The notes under the pieces: generated by a model
Databases searched by the model: none
Told to the model about the DNA's origin: nothing
The model's input: only the letters and a program-made list of their open reading frames with translations
Part shown: positions 1 through 12,700 of the stretch, piece after piece
Numbering within the stretch: position 1 is the first letter of the stretch
Layout of the letters: every line of letters begins with the position of its first letter
Made by a program: the position numbers and the translations under genes
DNA from: Buxus sempervirens
Lineage: Eukaryota > Streptophyta > Magnoliopsida > Buxales > Buxaceae
DNA length: 64,000 nt
Direction: 5' to 3'
Assembly (NCBI GenBank): GCA_947561395.2
Contig: OX387182.1
Span: forward strand, 4,660,001-4,724,000

Positions 1-113
1 TGCTGGACTCTCCAGTGTGACTAGAATGAATTTATGCGAAGAATCCCATTGCTTTTATGTTTTCTTACAGCTACTTATTGTGAAGCTGAATATTTTTAAA
101 CATTACTTTTCAG

Positions 114-3100
114 ACAAGAAGATGCTCAGGAGTTTTTGAGTTTTGTTATGGATCAGATGCATAGTGAATTACTCAAGCTTGAAGGTCAAGCTTCTAGCTT
201 GAATGGGGATAAATTATCATTGGTTTCATCTACAGACGATGATGGTTGGGAGACTGTTGGCCGGAAGAACAAATCTGCAGTTACACGAACACAGAGTTTT
301 GTTCCGTCAAAGTTAAGTGCAATTTTTGGAGGACAATTGAGGAGTGTCGTGAAGGCAAGAGGTACACAAAATCTATTTCTTTTTTTACCTCTTGTCCGTT
401 GTTATGGGGATTTGTTTTGCCTTTCTGGCTGCTATCTTTCAATATACTCTGCCCTTTTGATGCATTTCTTGATTTTGAAACGTTATTTCCTTATTCTCGA
501 ACTGATAATGGGATGTTTTTATTCACTAATGAGCTGAATCTCCTGTAGTTTTTTCCTGTTATATGTTGAAACAGCCAATTTGATATTGAAATTAGCTTGT
601 TAAATGACTAAATGAATGTAAAATTTAATTGAGAATTTGCATATGGAAAAGAAGAAACATTAAAATTTTTACTTGAATCCTGCAAGATATATCATACATA
701 TATATGCGCATGTGCACACACACACAGACTTTTCATATTTGCATTATATCCCTGGTTTAGACAAGCACATGGCTGTGTTGTAGCCAACCAAACTTAATAG
801 GACGGATTTATTTGGTCCGGTATCAGGTCTAGAAAGACTAGCTGAATAAAATGGCTGCTCTATTTAAATGTATCACACATTATAAGAATTTCAATGTTTC
901 AACTATCTACTTATATAGGTGGTCTTTTTTTTGTCCTTTTTTGAAAAAAAAAATCTGAAGCAGGTAACAAAGCATCTGCAACAGTTCAGCCATTTCTCTT
1001 GCTCCACCTTGATATTTTCCCTGAAGCTGTTCGTACTATCGAGGATGCACTTTGTTTGTTTTCAGCCCCTGAGTCACTTGAGGGATACCGAGCCTCAGCT
1101 GCTGGGAAGGTATTTTATATTAATTATTTTCATTTTGTATGTTCATTCAATCTTTCCACTACAAGCATAATACTCTATTATCTATCCAATGAAAGGAGAT
1201 TGGATAACCTTTTTTGTAGAATATTTATGGGCTTATAATGCAAGCCCTGGTTTCCCTGATATATAATCACAAAATTTGCCAATATTTCTTGGACCCTTTT
1301 CATTATGATGCAGGACAATAACAACTGATTAGGGCTTGGAAATTTACATACTAGGAAATTTGAAAAAAAAAAAAAAGGTGGAGCCGCCTGAATAAGATAA
1401 TTAGCATGTGTGAGGTTTCTTGAAATTTATAATCAGGAGCAGAAACATAAAATACATATAAAGAGATGGACATATATGGATTGAATTATATAATACACTA
1501 TTTGAAACCTCAGTGTCTGACCTCTAACCTACACCTCATCTTTGAAATAACACCATATAGCTACTGAAACTTTAGTTTAGTTCTCCAATTAAAATTGTGA
1601 AGTTCACAGATATCTGTTGAATTTGCCCTTTGGCATCTTTACTAACTTTGAATTTCTGCTAAGAAACAACTGATAAATATGGCCAGTTTTAAATATTTTC
1701 CAATATTATATGACATGACCTAAGTTTGTAAGTTCATTATGCAAATCTGGAACTCTAAAAAATCTAGCAGAAAAATTGGATTATAAAGTCTTGGAGATTA
1801 TAAAGTCTTGGAGAATTTCAATTGGATTATAAAGTCTTGGAGATTTTTTTTTTCATCCAAGAGCAAAAAAATTGATTTCAAAACCAAAATTTGGAACCTC
1901 GTGCAATAAAGGAAGGAGTTATTCTCTTCTTCATGAACTTAAAGTGTTAATATGGCTGAAATTTAGTGTTTTTATTGGTGTTACGTAACTATGCTGTGTG
2001 AAATGCACACAATAAATCTACTGCCTTTTACTGATTATCTAGATGCATGTTCCTTTTTAGGCTGGAGTGGTGAGTGCTAGCAAGTCTGTTAAGATTCAGA
2101 CACTTTCGAAGATAATGATATTGCACTTGATGCGCTTTAGCTATGGAAGACAAGGAAGCACCAAATTGCTCAAGCCTGTCCGCTTTCCTCTTGAACTGGT
2201 TCTGGGCCGTGAATTACTTGTTTCTCCATCTTCTGAGGTGATGTTCTGCTGCAACATTTTTTATGATTTTCATTTTATTTTGATGGTTTTTTATTTGGTT
2301 ATTTTAGACTCTAAACTCCGATGATGAGTTACTAATGTGCACTCATATCTTTGCTTCTACCATAAAGCTCTGCCCTCAGTGTGCATAATTCTATTTTTAT
2401 TTCTTTTCACTTTTTTCTGGAAGAATTTGTGTTAACGCCATATGAATAACCAAAAGCTTGTCCTGCCAGTTGCACAGATGTGTAGCTGTGCTACTGATCT
2501 AAGTAAGGTGAAGTTGTGCCTGTTCACTGAAGTAGATAGAATGTGACTTATTAAAGTGTGGGTTTCATGCTCCCATCGGGGTGTCTGTGATCCCTTGTTG
2601 ATCCAACTATCAAATTAGAGGGTCACTTCAGATTGGCAACAGCCAAATGAATGAACCTGTCTATACTCGTGGCTTTATATATCATCCAGTTTAGACTGTG
2701 AAACCAAAAGTTGCCATTACTTAATTGGTTGGCAAAAGTAGAACATTATCTAGCATACTCTTTTTCAATTAGTAGATATGGGTTTAGGATGTGGGGACAG
2801 GCAATGGGTTTGGGTGTTGACCAACAGAAAAAGGAAAATGGAAGGAAGGCGGGGGGGAGAGGTTGATTAAAATGTGCCATTTTTTACTGGTCATTTTCAT
2901 AGTTTTGTAGAGAGGATTATACATAATGTTTTCTATTTTATTTTGCATGCCTATTAAATAATCTAGTTTTGGTGTTTGCTAGTTAAAATAATCGGAATCA
3001 AATACTTGATTTGGTGATTAGACTTGAATCATGGTTGAAATTTCACACAATCTCAGTTCAAGTGCCATGACTGAAAACTAAACATGGAATTCCATAAACT

Positions 3101-4166
3101 TTTAGTTTTGTTCAAAATTTTATAGATTTAGAAAATGTTGAAGCCTGTATTAATATCTGAAAATACATGATATGTAGAAAATATATGTAAAAATGTAAAA
3201 GAATATCTAAAAGAGTGAACATTTGGTGATATTTGGCAGCATTCCAATGGTTTCGGTTCTCAGAAAACCCTTGCCATGAAGATTGATAGGATGGGTTTGG
3301 GATGATTCATTTTGTTTGTGGCTCAAAACTGGATCTGCCTAAAGCTGATAATAGGAATGGTACTTGTCATATAGATATGAAAGCATACAACTAACCTGCT
3401 TGGGATGAGCCATAAACTCGGATGTCTGAAGGTTCAAACTTCATTCTGATGCTCTCTATTTTAAATGATACATGGGCCTTGCGGGTGGGTTCATGTATCC
3501 GGGGTTTAATCCTCTGGGGTGGGTCCAAAGGGCCTTGCTTAGGGTAGGTCCCATGTCATAAAAAAAAGGGTTTGAAACTTGTTTCAGCCTGGGTCTTGAT
3601 GATTCCCGATGCTATCCTCAACTGAGGGTTAATTATCTTTCTCTAGGATCAACAGAACTCTCTTGAGAACTTATTAGCATCTCTCAGAATCTTTACTGAT
3701 ATATTATCAATCCTAGAACCAGCTCAATCTTACCCTGTAATTTGGTTTCTACCTTCTCCGACCTAGGGTTGAATCAATTTTTTAGAAGGAAAACCAAGCC
3801 CACCCCAAATTTGGATCTAGTCATAGGGTTTTTGGTCAAAAAACCAAGTTGCATGCCATTTATACCTGTTACCTTTTTTTTTTTTTTTAAAGGAATGTGT
3901 CTTTGGTTGCAGATGTGAATGCAAATTTTAAAAAATTCTCGTGTTGTTTGCATGTACAGGGCCGGAAATATGAGCTTGTCGCGACAATTACGCACCATGG
4001 GAAGGAGCCCTCAAAGGGACATTACACTGCTGATACCCGCTACGCTGATGGTCAGTGGCTACGGTATGATGATGCATCTATAACTGCCATTGGCCCAAAC
4101 AAAGTATTGCATGACCAGGCTTATGTTCTCTTCTACAAACAAGTAGAGAAAGGTCTAGGGCTCTAG
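114..4166 (+). CDS. UBP24: Ubiquitin carboxyl-terminal hydrolase, UBP24/USP10-like (3' part of gene)
   Basis: A cysteine protease that removes ubiquitin from proteins; in Arabidopsis UBP24 acts in abscisic-acid signalling (family knowledge). Only the last four exons are in the window: 114-361, 964-1109, 2061-2237 and 3960-4166. All borders are AG/GT and the phases join cleanly into 258 codons ending in TAG. The peptide runs from [20 protein letters not shown] (start of the catalytic domain after the missing Cys box), through [17 protein letters not shown] fingers/palm sequence, to the His box ([19 protein letters not shown]) and the WLRYDDASI segment with the third catalytic residue, finishing [13 protein letters not shown]. 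The Cys box and the N-terminal region lie upstream of the window. The order and spacing match plant UBP24 and animal USP10. The reading frame is intact, so the gene is probably functional. About 300 bp of likely 3' UTR follows. The family is certain; UBP24 rather than another USP10-like paralogue is probable. Confidence 0.93.
3390..3570 (+). repeat. Possible tRNA-derived SINE relic in the last UBP24 intron
   Basis: This intron segment has a weak pol III A-box-like stretch (TGGGATGAGCCA), a B-box-like GGTTCAAACTTC about 30 bp later, a GGGTCC-rich body and a short terminal A-run (ATAAAAAAAAGG). That order fits a plant SINE, but I see no clear target duplication. It could be chance similarity. 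Confidence 0.3.
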
Positions 4167-5439
4167 GTAGGGGTTTGTCCGCTTCTGTTAATTTATACCT
4201 GTAAGAAAGAATTGTCGCACGAAAGCAACATGGAAGAGTTGAATGCCACTGAAGCTAGCCAAGACCCTGCACATTTACTATTTTATTATGACGGTCATTT
4301 GACCAAGAAAGTTGAGAGTGCCTTTTTGGGGACGCATTGAGGAGTTCATGCTGGCACTGAATGTAATCAAATGTTATCCATCGGGAACTGAAAGTTTGTG
4401 AAAGTTTTGCATTTATTTTTTATTGAATCATAACTTGTTGTACATTCGATCTCTTTCCCTGTTAATATATTGTTGAAGAGAAAGAAGTATCTGGATCTGG
4501 GGCTTAATAACCTTTTGCTTTAGATTTTCTTGAGGGAATATATAAGAATTTGACCTGTTTCTTTTTGTGGGAATAAAGACAAGGGATGTGCCTTCATCCA
4601 TCTATTTGGCATGGTAACATGAATATTGCATTCCAGCTCGTCAGAAACTGTATGCTCTGATCATGTACCTTAAAAATCCATTAGATTTGGATCTTTAAAG
4701 TTTGCATTATCGTGTACTTTTGATTTTTAGCAAGAAAGGAGATAAAATGAGAGAAATTGTTGCTTCTGTAGGTTTCTCTGATAATAAAATTAAAATTGTC
4801 TAGCAAACAGCTATCTTTGGCCTTAAGATCCTGATTATTGTATGTGCAATACCCCAATATCCTCCATCCATTGGATGGAAATTTCGCGTTCCGCAGAAAT
4901 TTCGTTTTCATTGGTAAGATCCAACGAAATTTTGGCGAAATAGGGGAATATTTCTTCCATGAGGGGAGGGGAATATTTCTTCTGTGAGGGGAAATATGTG
5001 TTTTCTTTTTTTATTTTTTATTTTTTCTTGTATTCTATACATTTATAAGAAATGCATACATGGGAATATCTGGGGATATTTTGCTAGATTTTTTCAAATT
5101 ATACCGAAATTTCACTAAAATCAAAGAAACTGGGAAAATCTCTTTTTCTCAGACATTTTGTGTCAAGACCTTGTGAATCGAAATTTCGCGAAATTTCAAA
5201 CCATGCCTCCATCTCTCCCTTCTAAAACCATGCCTGAATTTCTTATAAAGTGAACTTTCATGGCATAATCATCTTTCTGGTCTCTTTGAAGGTTGCCAAC
5301 TGGATTAGAGATCATTTGAGTGCGAGTTTAAGAGATGATCAAAATATAACAATTAAATGTTAATATTCCGAAGTACTGAACTTGGTTGATTATACTTTAA
5401 TGTCGTCCCATAAAATTCCAACAAACATTTCCCCACAAA
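4167..5439. other. UBP24 3' UTR, then intergenic DNA
   Basis: The first 300 bp or so are probably the UBP24 3' UTR. The rest has no coding signal. Around 4880-5200 there are several AAATTTCG and CGAAATTT words in both orientations (for example GAAATTTCGCGAAATTTC near 5180) and a short direct duplication of GGGGAATATTTCTTC at 4944-4985. This looks like the decayed palindromic body of an unassigned MITE. Confidence 0.4.
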
Positions 5440-6115
5440 TGCTCTGATCGCAGATGCTGAATACACAACACATCTTTGTGTCCCTCTAAGATCGAGCATT
5501 AATCGTCTACAGCGTAAGCTATAAACACCCCCTCACATTCAGTGGGGTCCCACCATTCATTTGATGGGCCCCACCATTCAATGTGAGGGGCTGTCTACAG
5601 CTTACGCTGTAGACGATGCCCATTCTCTAAGATCCCCTTCAGGAAATGTGAGGCATTGCCTTCCTTTCTCCATACCTCAATTTTCCCATCTGCAGATGCT
5701 GAGTACACGATCCCATTTATGTGCAGCCAACCCGTGTGGGTGTTTATTGACTCCAAGCACTTTGAGATCCAAAACCCTCGAAACCTTCAAGGTTTTGTCC
5801 CACAATTCTGAATAAATCAAACCATTGTAAACAGCAAGGCAAGAGATACAATCACCATTTCTTTTCGTGGCTGCTTGTGATTCCGTCTGGTTTGAAGAAA
5901 ATTCCTCTGCTTCATGAACTTGCCAATGTAGTCCATAGTGGTTGGCATTGTGGCAAAAAGTCTAGACATCTTCTCTGAGCTTGTTGACACCCATCTTCTC
6001 TGAGCTTGTTGACACCTTCTACTCCTTAATCCTACCATCTTGATGTGCTGCTGTGAAGATGGTGCTGCCGGCAACAATAATGGCCTTGACCGAACCAATA
6101 CCTTCGCCCAAATGA
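5440..6115 (-). pseudogene. WD40-repeat protein pseudogene (JINGUBANG-like family)
   Basis: Read on the minus strand, the segment resembles plant WD40 proteins of the JINGUBANG type, which fold as beta-propellers. Pieces seen in order are GEGIGSVKAIIVAGSTIFTA, AAHQDGRIKE, RNFLQTRRNHKQPRKE, VSLALLFTMV, LWDKTLKV, LDLKVLGVNKH and INGIVYSASADGKIEVWRKE. They fall in different frames. Stops (KE*KV, MVWF* region), a 25-bp tandem duplication (CATCTTCTCTGAGCTTGTTG twice, about 5966-6015) and a 131-bp MITE at 5494-5624 all break it. No ATG or full propeller remains. A second, more decayed copy of the same family lies at 20,425-20,790. The WD40 identity is fairly secure from the repeat signatures; the subfamily is my judgement. 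Confidence 0.68.
5494..5624. mobile_element. 131-bp Mutator-like MITE with 10-bp target duplication
   Basis: The 19-bp arms at 5502-5520 (ATCGTCTACAGCGTAAGCT) and 5599-5617 are perfect inverted repeats. Pairing continues imperfectly inward (CCTCACATT with AATGTGAGG), so the element could fold along most of its length. The 10-bp word CTCTAAGATC flanks it directly at 5484-5493 and 5625-5634. A 9-10 bp target duplication is typical of Mutator-like elements. The outer 8 or so bases of the two ends are poorly matched. It sits inside the WD40 pseudogene. Confidence 0.72.
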
Positions 6116-7116
6116 AGAGTGACGAAGTTCATAATGTTACCACACTATGATGTCCACACCTTGGAAGGCAGTTGTTGGTAGGAATATAATTAAATATATA
6201 AAGTTCACCTTCACTATCACCTTAGGCAAACATGATGTCCACAGTTTTTAGTAGGAATGGTGTTCTATAAGGTATCATAGCCTTGGGCAAACATGCGCCA
6301 AGGTCTTGGGTTCCAACCTCCATTCCACCCGTTGAGTGTTGAGAAAAAAAAATATTCCACGTGTAAAACCTCCCTATAATGGGTCCCCTAAAAATAGTTT
6401 TGAGTCTAGCCCACACATTCAGCTTGAGCTTTTAGTAGGAACGGTGTTCTACATTTACATACTTTACTTCAATGGGTCTACTCAATGCACTCTAGGAGGT
6501 AGTTATATGTACATCCTTTTACTGTATTGGTTATTTTTTTCACTCTAATGGATGCACCCAAGGATGAACTCACCACAGAGAACCATGTAGGAGATTGATC
6601 CAACATCCCCTGAAAGAACAGCCCGTGGTTGGTAAGGCAAGGAAAGAAGAGTGCTTGGAAACAAAATAAATATACGTGCAGCTTAGGGTCGTCAATGGGT
6701 TGTATTTTAGATCCAAACTCGGCCTGTATTCAATTAGAATATTAGAGGCCGTTTGGTAACCTTTTTTTTTTTATAAAACAATTTGAAAACAAAAAAAATT
6801 TCAAATTGTTTTTGTGTTTTTAAAAACAATTTAAAAGAAACCCGTTTGGTAATGTTTAAGTCAAACATAATTATAATTTCAAAAATCTACAAAAATGCAT
6901 TTGGTAAGCAATTAAAATTTGATTTTGCTTATATTAATTTACATCATATAATGCATAAAACTTTTTATAAAAGCTGTGCACACTAATGCATAATACATTT
7001 CGAAAGGATCATACAAAATTATCCTTTATAGCTTAATAAAAAAAAAAAGTAAGTTTGCCAAGCCAAAACTAGAAAGTCTTGCACAAACCATCCCTTTATT
7101 TGCAAAAACCGTTTCC
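6116..7116. other. Intergenic DNA with repeat relics
   Basis: No gene is visible. At 6264-6345 a GGTATCATAGCC word and, 35 bp later, GGGTTCCAACCTCC resemble the A/B boxes of a tRNA-derived SINE or a decayed Ty1/copia primer site. At 6746-6910 the AT-rich phrase CCGTTTGGTAA recurs near runs of AAAACAATTT in both orientations, as in a decayed MITE. Confidence 0.35.
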
Positions 7117-7124
7117 TCTACAAA

Positions 7125-7296
7125 CAGTGGCGGAACAACGTTGTGCCTAACTTTTATTTTTTCATTAAAAATTTATATATTTTTTAAATTAAAATTTATG
7201 TTTTGCCCTCCCCTAAAATTTCTGGTTTGTCCCCTAATCCATTGAAATTTTTATATTTCATGAGAACCTCCTCTAAAATTTCTAGTTTGGCCCCAC

Positions 7297-7332
<36 letters not shown>

Positions 7333-7416
7333 CTCACTGAAATTTCTATATTTTATGAGAAGTGTTAATTGAAATTTCCTCCTCCCCCCCGATTTAGAAT
7401 CTTGGTTCCACCACTG
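7125..7416. mobile_element. 292-bp non-autonomous hAT element
   Basis: The ends are CAGTGGCGGAACAA at the left and, in reverse complement, CAGTGGTGGAACCAA at the right: a CAGTG-type hAT terminal repeat. The 8-bp word TCTACAAA flanks it exactly at 7117-7124 and 7417-7424, the length hAT transposases make. Inside are two related segments of the type CCCCTAAAATTTCT...GAAATTT and a run of 32 C residues at 7299-7330. There is no coding capacity. Confidence 0.85.
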
Positions 7417-7424
7417 TCTACAAA

Positions 7425-8040
7425 GTTTTCTTTTTTTTTTTTTATAGCAAATTAGAGCATTTGAAAAAAAAAATATTATTGAAAATAACAATAAAAAATC
7501 CATGGCTATGTCTCTTTCTGAGATCAATCACAACGATGCTCATATAGTCTGTAGTACCAAGGTTTGCTTTGTTACTTTCGCCGTTGTCTCGTAATGGCTT
7601 GCTGTATCGTTTCATCAAAATTTCGTCTGCACGTTACTCATGCCTCTGTGTCAAAAAAAATTTAAATAAATATTAATATTTTTGAGATATGTTTGTTATA
7701 TTATATTGTAGATATGGACTATATTAAAGATATTATATCTATTTATATATATTATTTTATAAATGTTTATATATTAAATATATATATAATAGATTAGAAA
7801 AGAGTTCACCCAAAAAAAAGGATTAGAAAAGAGGGGTTCAATTATGGGAAAATTAATTTTTAGTGGTACGTTTGAGAGCACCTTTATCAAAACATTTAAG
7901 ATTCAGTAGTATTTTATTATCAAAACATTCAAGATTCAGTGGTATTTTATTGTTACATCCTATTTTCTTTCGATAATGCCCTTAAATTTTATTGTTTTTT
8001 TTAATTTAAAAAAAAACTGAAACTAAATTACTCATTTACC
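7425..8040. other. AT-rich intergenic DNA
   Basis: No gene seen. It includes a TA-rich stretch (7660-7795) and a direct duplication of about 35 bp (ATCAAAACATTTAAGATTCA-type units at about 7886-7920 and 7921-7955). Confidence 0.4.
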
Positions 8041-8340
8041 CTCACTCAAACCCTCCATCGCCTCCATCGCCCTCCTCTAAGAGGAAAACACATTTTCCCT
8101 CTTCTCAAACCCTCCATCGCCTTGCTCTCCCCGCCATTGCCTCCGGTGTACTTCTCCCTCCATTGCCTCCATCGCCCTTCTCTCCCTTCTCTCCATCGCC
8201 CTTATATCTCCTCTCTCAATCGCCCTTCTCCCTCCATTGCCTCCATCGACCTTCTCTCCTCTCTGTTGATCGCCCATCTCTCTCCATCGCCCTCTCTCCA
8301 TCGCGCTTCTCCCTCCATCGCCCCTCTCTCTATCACCGTC
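8041..8340. repeat. CT-rich minisatellite-like array
   Basis: About 300 bp of imperfect copies of CCTCCATCGCC / CTTCTCTCC. Long open frames across it on both strands (Ser/Pro-rich on plus, Arg/Glu-rich on minus) are a side effect of the composition. It ends near AAGAAAAGGTAAGG (about 8417-8430), which looks like a splice donor, so it could be an untranslated leader of a lost gene, but I see no downstream exon. Confidence 0.5.
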
Positions 8341-9277
8341 TGCGAGCTATCTCACCGTCAGCTTCCTCTCCGTCGCCAAGAGGGTTGCGAAGCTCTCCAA
8401 AAGTTTAAGATTCTTCAAGAAAAGGTAAGGAAAAACCCTACATTCTTTTATTTTTTTCGTCCTTAGGTTTCTTTGGTTTCCTTTGTGCAATGTACGATGG
8501 GATTGATTCTGATGAGGTTCCTTTGCACTTTCATGTTGCTGCATTGTCGTGCGGCCAATGTCATAGGTGTTAGAGTTGATATAAAAATGTGTGAACCGTG
8601 TTAATAGGATTGAAAAAAGGGAGGAATTTTCTGGAATACAGGAAGAAAAGGGATTGTGGAAAAAGCGTGTGGGAGGGTGAATTTTTGTGTGGTGTGATTC
8701 AAAATTTATCAGTATTATGGAAAGGCATGTTGTTTTCCTTAAGGAATATTTATATTTATTCTTCAATGAGTTTTGGGTTGAGGGCTTTGTGGTGCTAGAT
8801 GATAACATTGTGTTCTCAAGTTATTTTTAATAATATAAAGAAAATGTGTGTAATATGGAAATATCGTTGACATTTGGTGTTAATGTTTCTATAGATTTTT
8901 ATTTCCATGGGTATATTCGTAAAAATGCCAAAGTATTTTTCTGTTCTTGAGATAGTACCTCAAATTATTGAGATAGTCTTTGAACTTGGTGGACATAACT
9001 CGGGTTGGCCAGGTGACCTAATGTGTTCAATAAACGAGGTTCAATGTTCATTTTATTCTAATATCCCATGAAATATATTTACCTTTACCTTATCAGAAAA
9101 TTTGCAAGACTTGCTTAGGTATAAGAAGATTTACTTCTGTAAGATTGTCACTTCTCTCAACCAAACAAGGAAAATGATTTTCGAATGCAAGGTTTAATTC
9201 AAAGGTCAAAACTAGTAAAATATCTTTATTACCCAAGGCTTATACTAACTATTTGGTGCTGGTTGGAGTAATAGTTT
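8341..9277. other. Intergenic DNA, no gene recognised
   Basis: No coding segment, terminal repeat or RNA gene could be supported here. Some of it may be a degenerate 5' part of the neighbouring LINE. Confidence 0.35.
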
Positions 9278-9779
9278 TTGTTAGTTTCACTCTACCTAGA
9301 GCAATATGTTCTCAAGCTAACCAACGGTATATTAAGTGAAGCTGCAATCTTAGAGAATCTCATTGCGGGGTGTTCCTTCAATCATTTATCTTCTTCTCTT
9401 CTTGGGTCAAGGTCGCCTCTCCTTCCAGGTACTGTTTCTTGTATACAATCTCCTATTTTATCTTCTCCATTATCTGCTGACTGTTCTGGTTTTGACCATG
9501 AGATTATCATGGGTACTCCAATCATTGCTGAAACACCAGAAGTTCTGTTGAGCAGTGTTGTGGGGGTTGCTTTGTGGGAGATGAGATAGATGGGGTGGTC
9601 GGTGAGGTGTTAGAGTCCTCGGCTAATCGTCGAGAGGAAGAGGGGGTGTGGGAAAGGGTTGAGAGCTTTGCCAATATATTTATTGATAGGGTGGAGAATT
9701 CTAATGGTGAGAGTATTTCACTGCATAGAGTTCTGCAAAGAAGTAGAGAGAGATCGGAGGAAAGAAGAAGGGTTTCCTA

Positions 9780-12700
9780 ATGAAGATAGTTTCTTGGAAT
9801 ATTAGGGGGTTGGGGTGTGAGGATAAAAAAAGAGCTGTTAAGGATATTTGTCTCGGAGTCAAGTCTGGTATCTTTGTTCTTCAAGAAACAAAGAAGGAAT
9901 CCATCGAGAGAAGGCTAGTGAGAAGCCTGTGGGAAGACAGAGATAAGGATTGGGATTTTCTTCCATCAGTAGGTTTAGCAGGTGGTATTTTAATTATGTG
10001 GGATACTTTGAGTGTGAGAAAAGAGGAGAGAAAAATGGGGGAATATTCTTTGTCTATCAAATTTATATCTTTGAGTGACTATTTTGAGTGGTGATTCACG
10101 GGAGTGTATGGACCATCATGTGCTAGAGGCAGGGATCGATTTTGGAATGAATTGGATGAGGCATACCCAGGATCAGATGTGCCATCGCTCATTAGGGGGG
10201 ATTTTAATGTGATTCGTTATTCTCATGAGAAAAGTAGTGAGATTCTGGGCGTAAATAGGAGTATGCAGAATTTTTGCAATTGGATTCAGAATTATGATCT
10301 TATAGATTATCCTTTAAGTGCAGGTCTTTTTACTTGGTTTAATTTTCAGGTTCGTCTTTTGTGTTCTAGGATTGATAGAACCCTAGCTTCTAACGCATGG
10401 GATTCTCATTTTCAATTGGTGGTTCAGTCCTTACTATCTAGACCCATTTCTGATCATTACCCTTTATTGTTGGTTAGTGGAGGGGTTTCTAGAGGCCCAT
10501 CCCCTTTTAGATTTGAGAATATGTGGGTAGAGCACCCTAATTTTGGTCAGTTAATAAAAGATTGGTGGTCGGAGGTAAATGAAGAAGCACAAGGGTGGGC
10601 GGGTTTAGGGCTGGCAATGGGTCGGATATATATCCGAATCCGACCCGAATATGAAATTACCGAATTCGGATATAGGATTTAGATCCATGGTTCGGATACG
10701 GATCTCGAATTTCGGATCCGAATTTTTTCGGATTCGGATATACATGTATCCAATCCGAAAAAGATCCGAACCGAAAACATACTTATAATATATATAAACT
10801 TAGCCTAGACCATGGTTCAACCATAAATTAAAAGGGTTAAATCATCATTTGATCATTAGATACTTGGATTTGTGTTAAAATTTATAGTTAAATTTACTTT
10901 AATTGTTAAAATTGTTTTTTAAAGTTTCAGGTTCAAACAGGCTCGAATTCGGATTTCTAATCGAATTCGGATTTCGGTTTTGAATTCGGATTTAGGATCG
11001 AATTCGGATTTCGGATATTCATTGAATTCGAATTCGGATTTAAGTATTAAAGATCCGTCGGATATCGGATCGGATTCGGATCTTAGCAGATCTGTACCAT
11101 ATTCGACCGATTGCCACCCCTAGGCGGGTTTCAGGTTTATGAGAAGCCTCAGAGGCATTAAATTCAAGTTGAAACAATGGAATAAGGATTGTTTTGGAAG
11201 TCTTGAGGACAGGAAGAAAAAATTGTTACAGGTCTTAGGAGATTTGGATAGGAAGGAAGAAGAGGGGTTGTTCTTTGAGGTCGACAGATTTAGGAGACGA
11301 GGTAAAAATGGAGTTTCTTGAGATGCTCAAGATGGAGGAGATCTTGTGGAGACAGAAATCTAGGATTTCATGGATTAAGGAGGGGGATGAAAGTACAAAG
11401 TTTTTCCATAAAATTGCTTCAAGTCGGAGAGTGAAGAATAACATATCGAAGTTGGTGATTGATGGTAGGGAAACAAAAGATGTGGGAGAGATCCTTCAAG
11501 GCCTTACTGATTTTTATTCTAATCTTTATAAGGCAGATCAAGAATTCAAATTCTTTTTGAAGGAGGAAAATGCATATAGATTGGATAGAGAAATGTCTGA
11601 CTGGGTGGAAAGACCCTTTGTTGAAGAGGAGGTGGAAAGGGCAGTTAATGAGTTGGACAGAAATAAGTCACCTGGTCCTAATGGTTTTTCCTTGGCTTTC
11701 TTTCAAAAGAATTGGGACACTATTAAGGGACTGTTGATGCAAGCTTTCAGTGAATTTTTCTCATTTGGAATTATTAATAAAGGTACGAATGAGACGTTCT
11801 TAGCTTTGATCCCAAAAAGAGTAGGGGCCTTGGAGATTAAAGATTTTAGACCAATCAGTTTAACCACTAGCCTCTACAAAATCATTGTTAAGGTGCTGTC
11901 CAATCGTATTAAGAAGGTCCTTTCGAGTTTGGTAGCCCCAAATCAATGTGCTTTTGTTGAGGGTCGTCAAATTTTTGATTGTGTCATAATAGCCAATGAG
12001 TGCATCTACTCTCAAAGTCGGTCTAGAGAGCCGGGCTTGATTTGTAAACTTGACTTAGAAAAGGCCTATGATCGAGTGGATTGGGGATTCCTAGATTCCG
12101 TTTTAGAATGGAAGGGTTTTGGGAATAGATGGAGTAATTGGATTAAAGGGTGTGAGGATAAAGTTCAGTTCTCTTTCCTCCTAAATGGTTTAGTTTCAGG
12201 TTTGTTCCCATCCTCTAAAGGGCTTCGCCAGGGGGATCCCCTTTCTCCCTTCCTTTTTACACTAGTAGGCGATGTGTTGAGTTGGTTCTTTAGGGTTGCC
12301 CAGGAGAAGGGCTTGTTCAACAGTTTCCAAGTAGGATCAACAGGAGTTCATGTGTCTCATCTCTAGTTTGCTGATGATATTATTGTGTTCCTAGAGGGGA
12401 GTTCTGAGCAGGTGGATGTATTGAGGAGTATCTTAAAAACTTTTGAGTTGATTTTAGGATTAAGAATTAATTTGCATAAGAGTTTGGTTATTGGGATGAA
12501 TATGGAAGCTCAGTCAGTAGAGCATTTAGCAAGTAGACTTGGATATTCAGTTGGGACCTTGCCTTTACCATATTTAGGGTTACTAGTGGGTGGTGTATCT
12601 AGGTCTATTTCCTTTTGGGAGCCGGTTATTGAAAGGGTCGAAAGGAGGGTGGCTAATTGGAAAAGGAATGATTTATCGTTTGGTGGCAAGATTACTCTTA

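Noticed and set aside
8077-8466. Ser/Pro-rich or Arg/Glu-rich proteins
   Set aside because: Composition artefacts of a CT-rich simple array; open on both strands at once.
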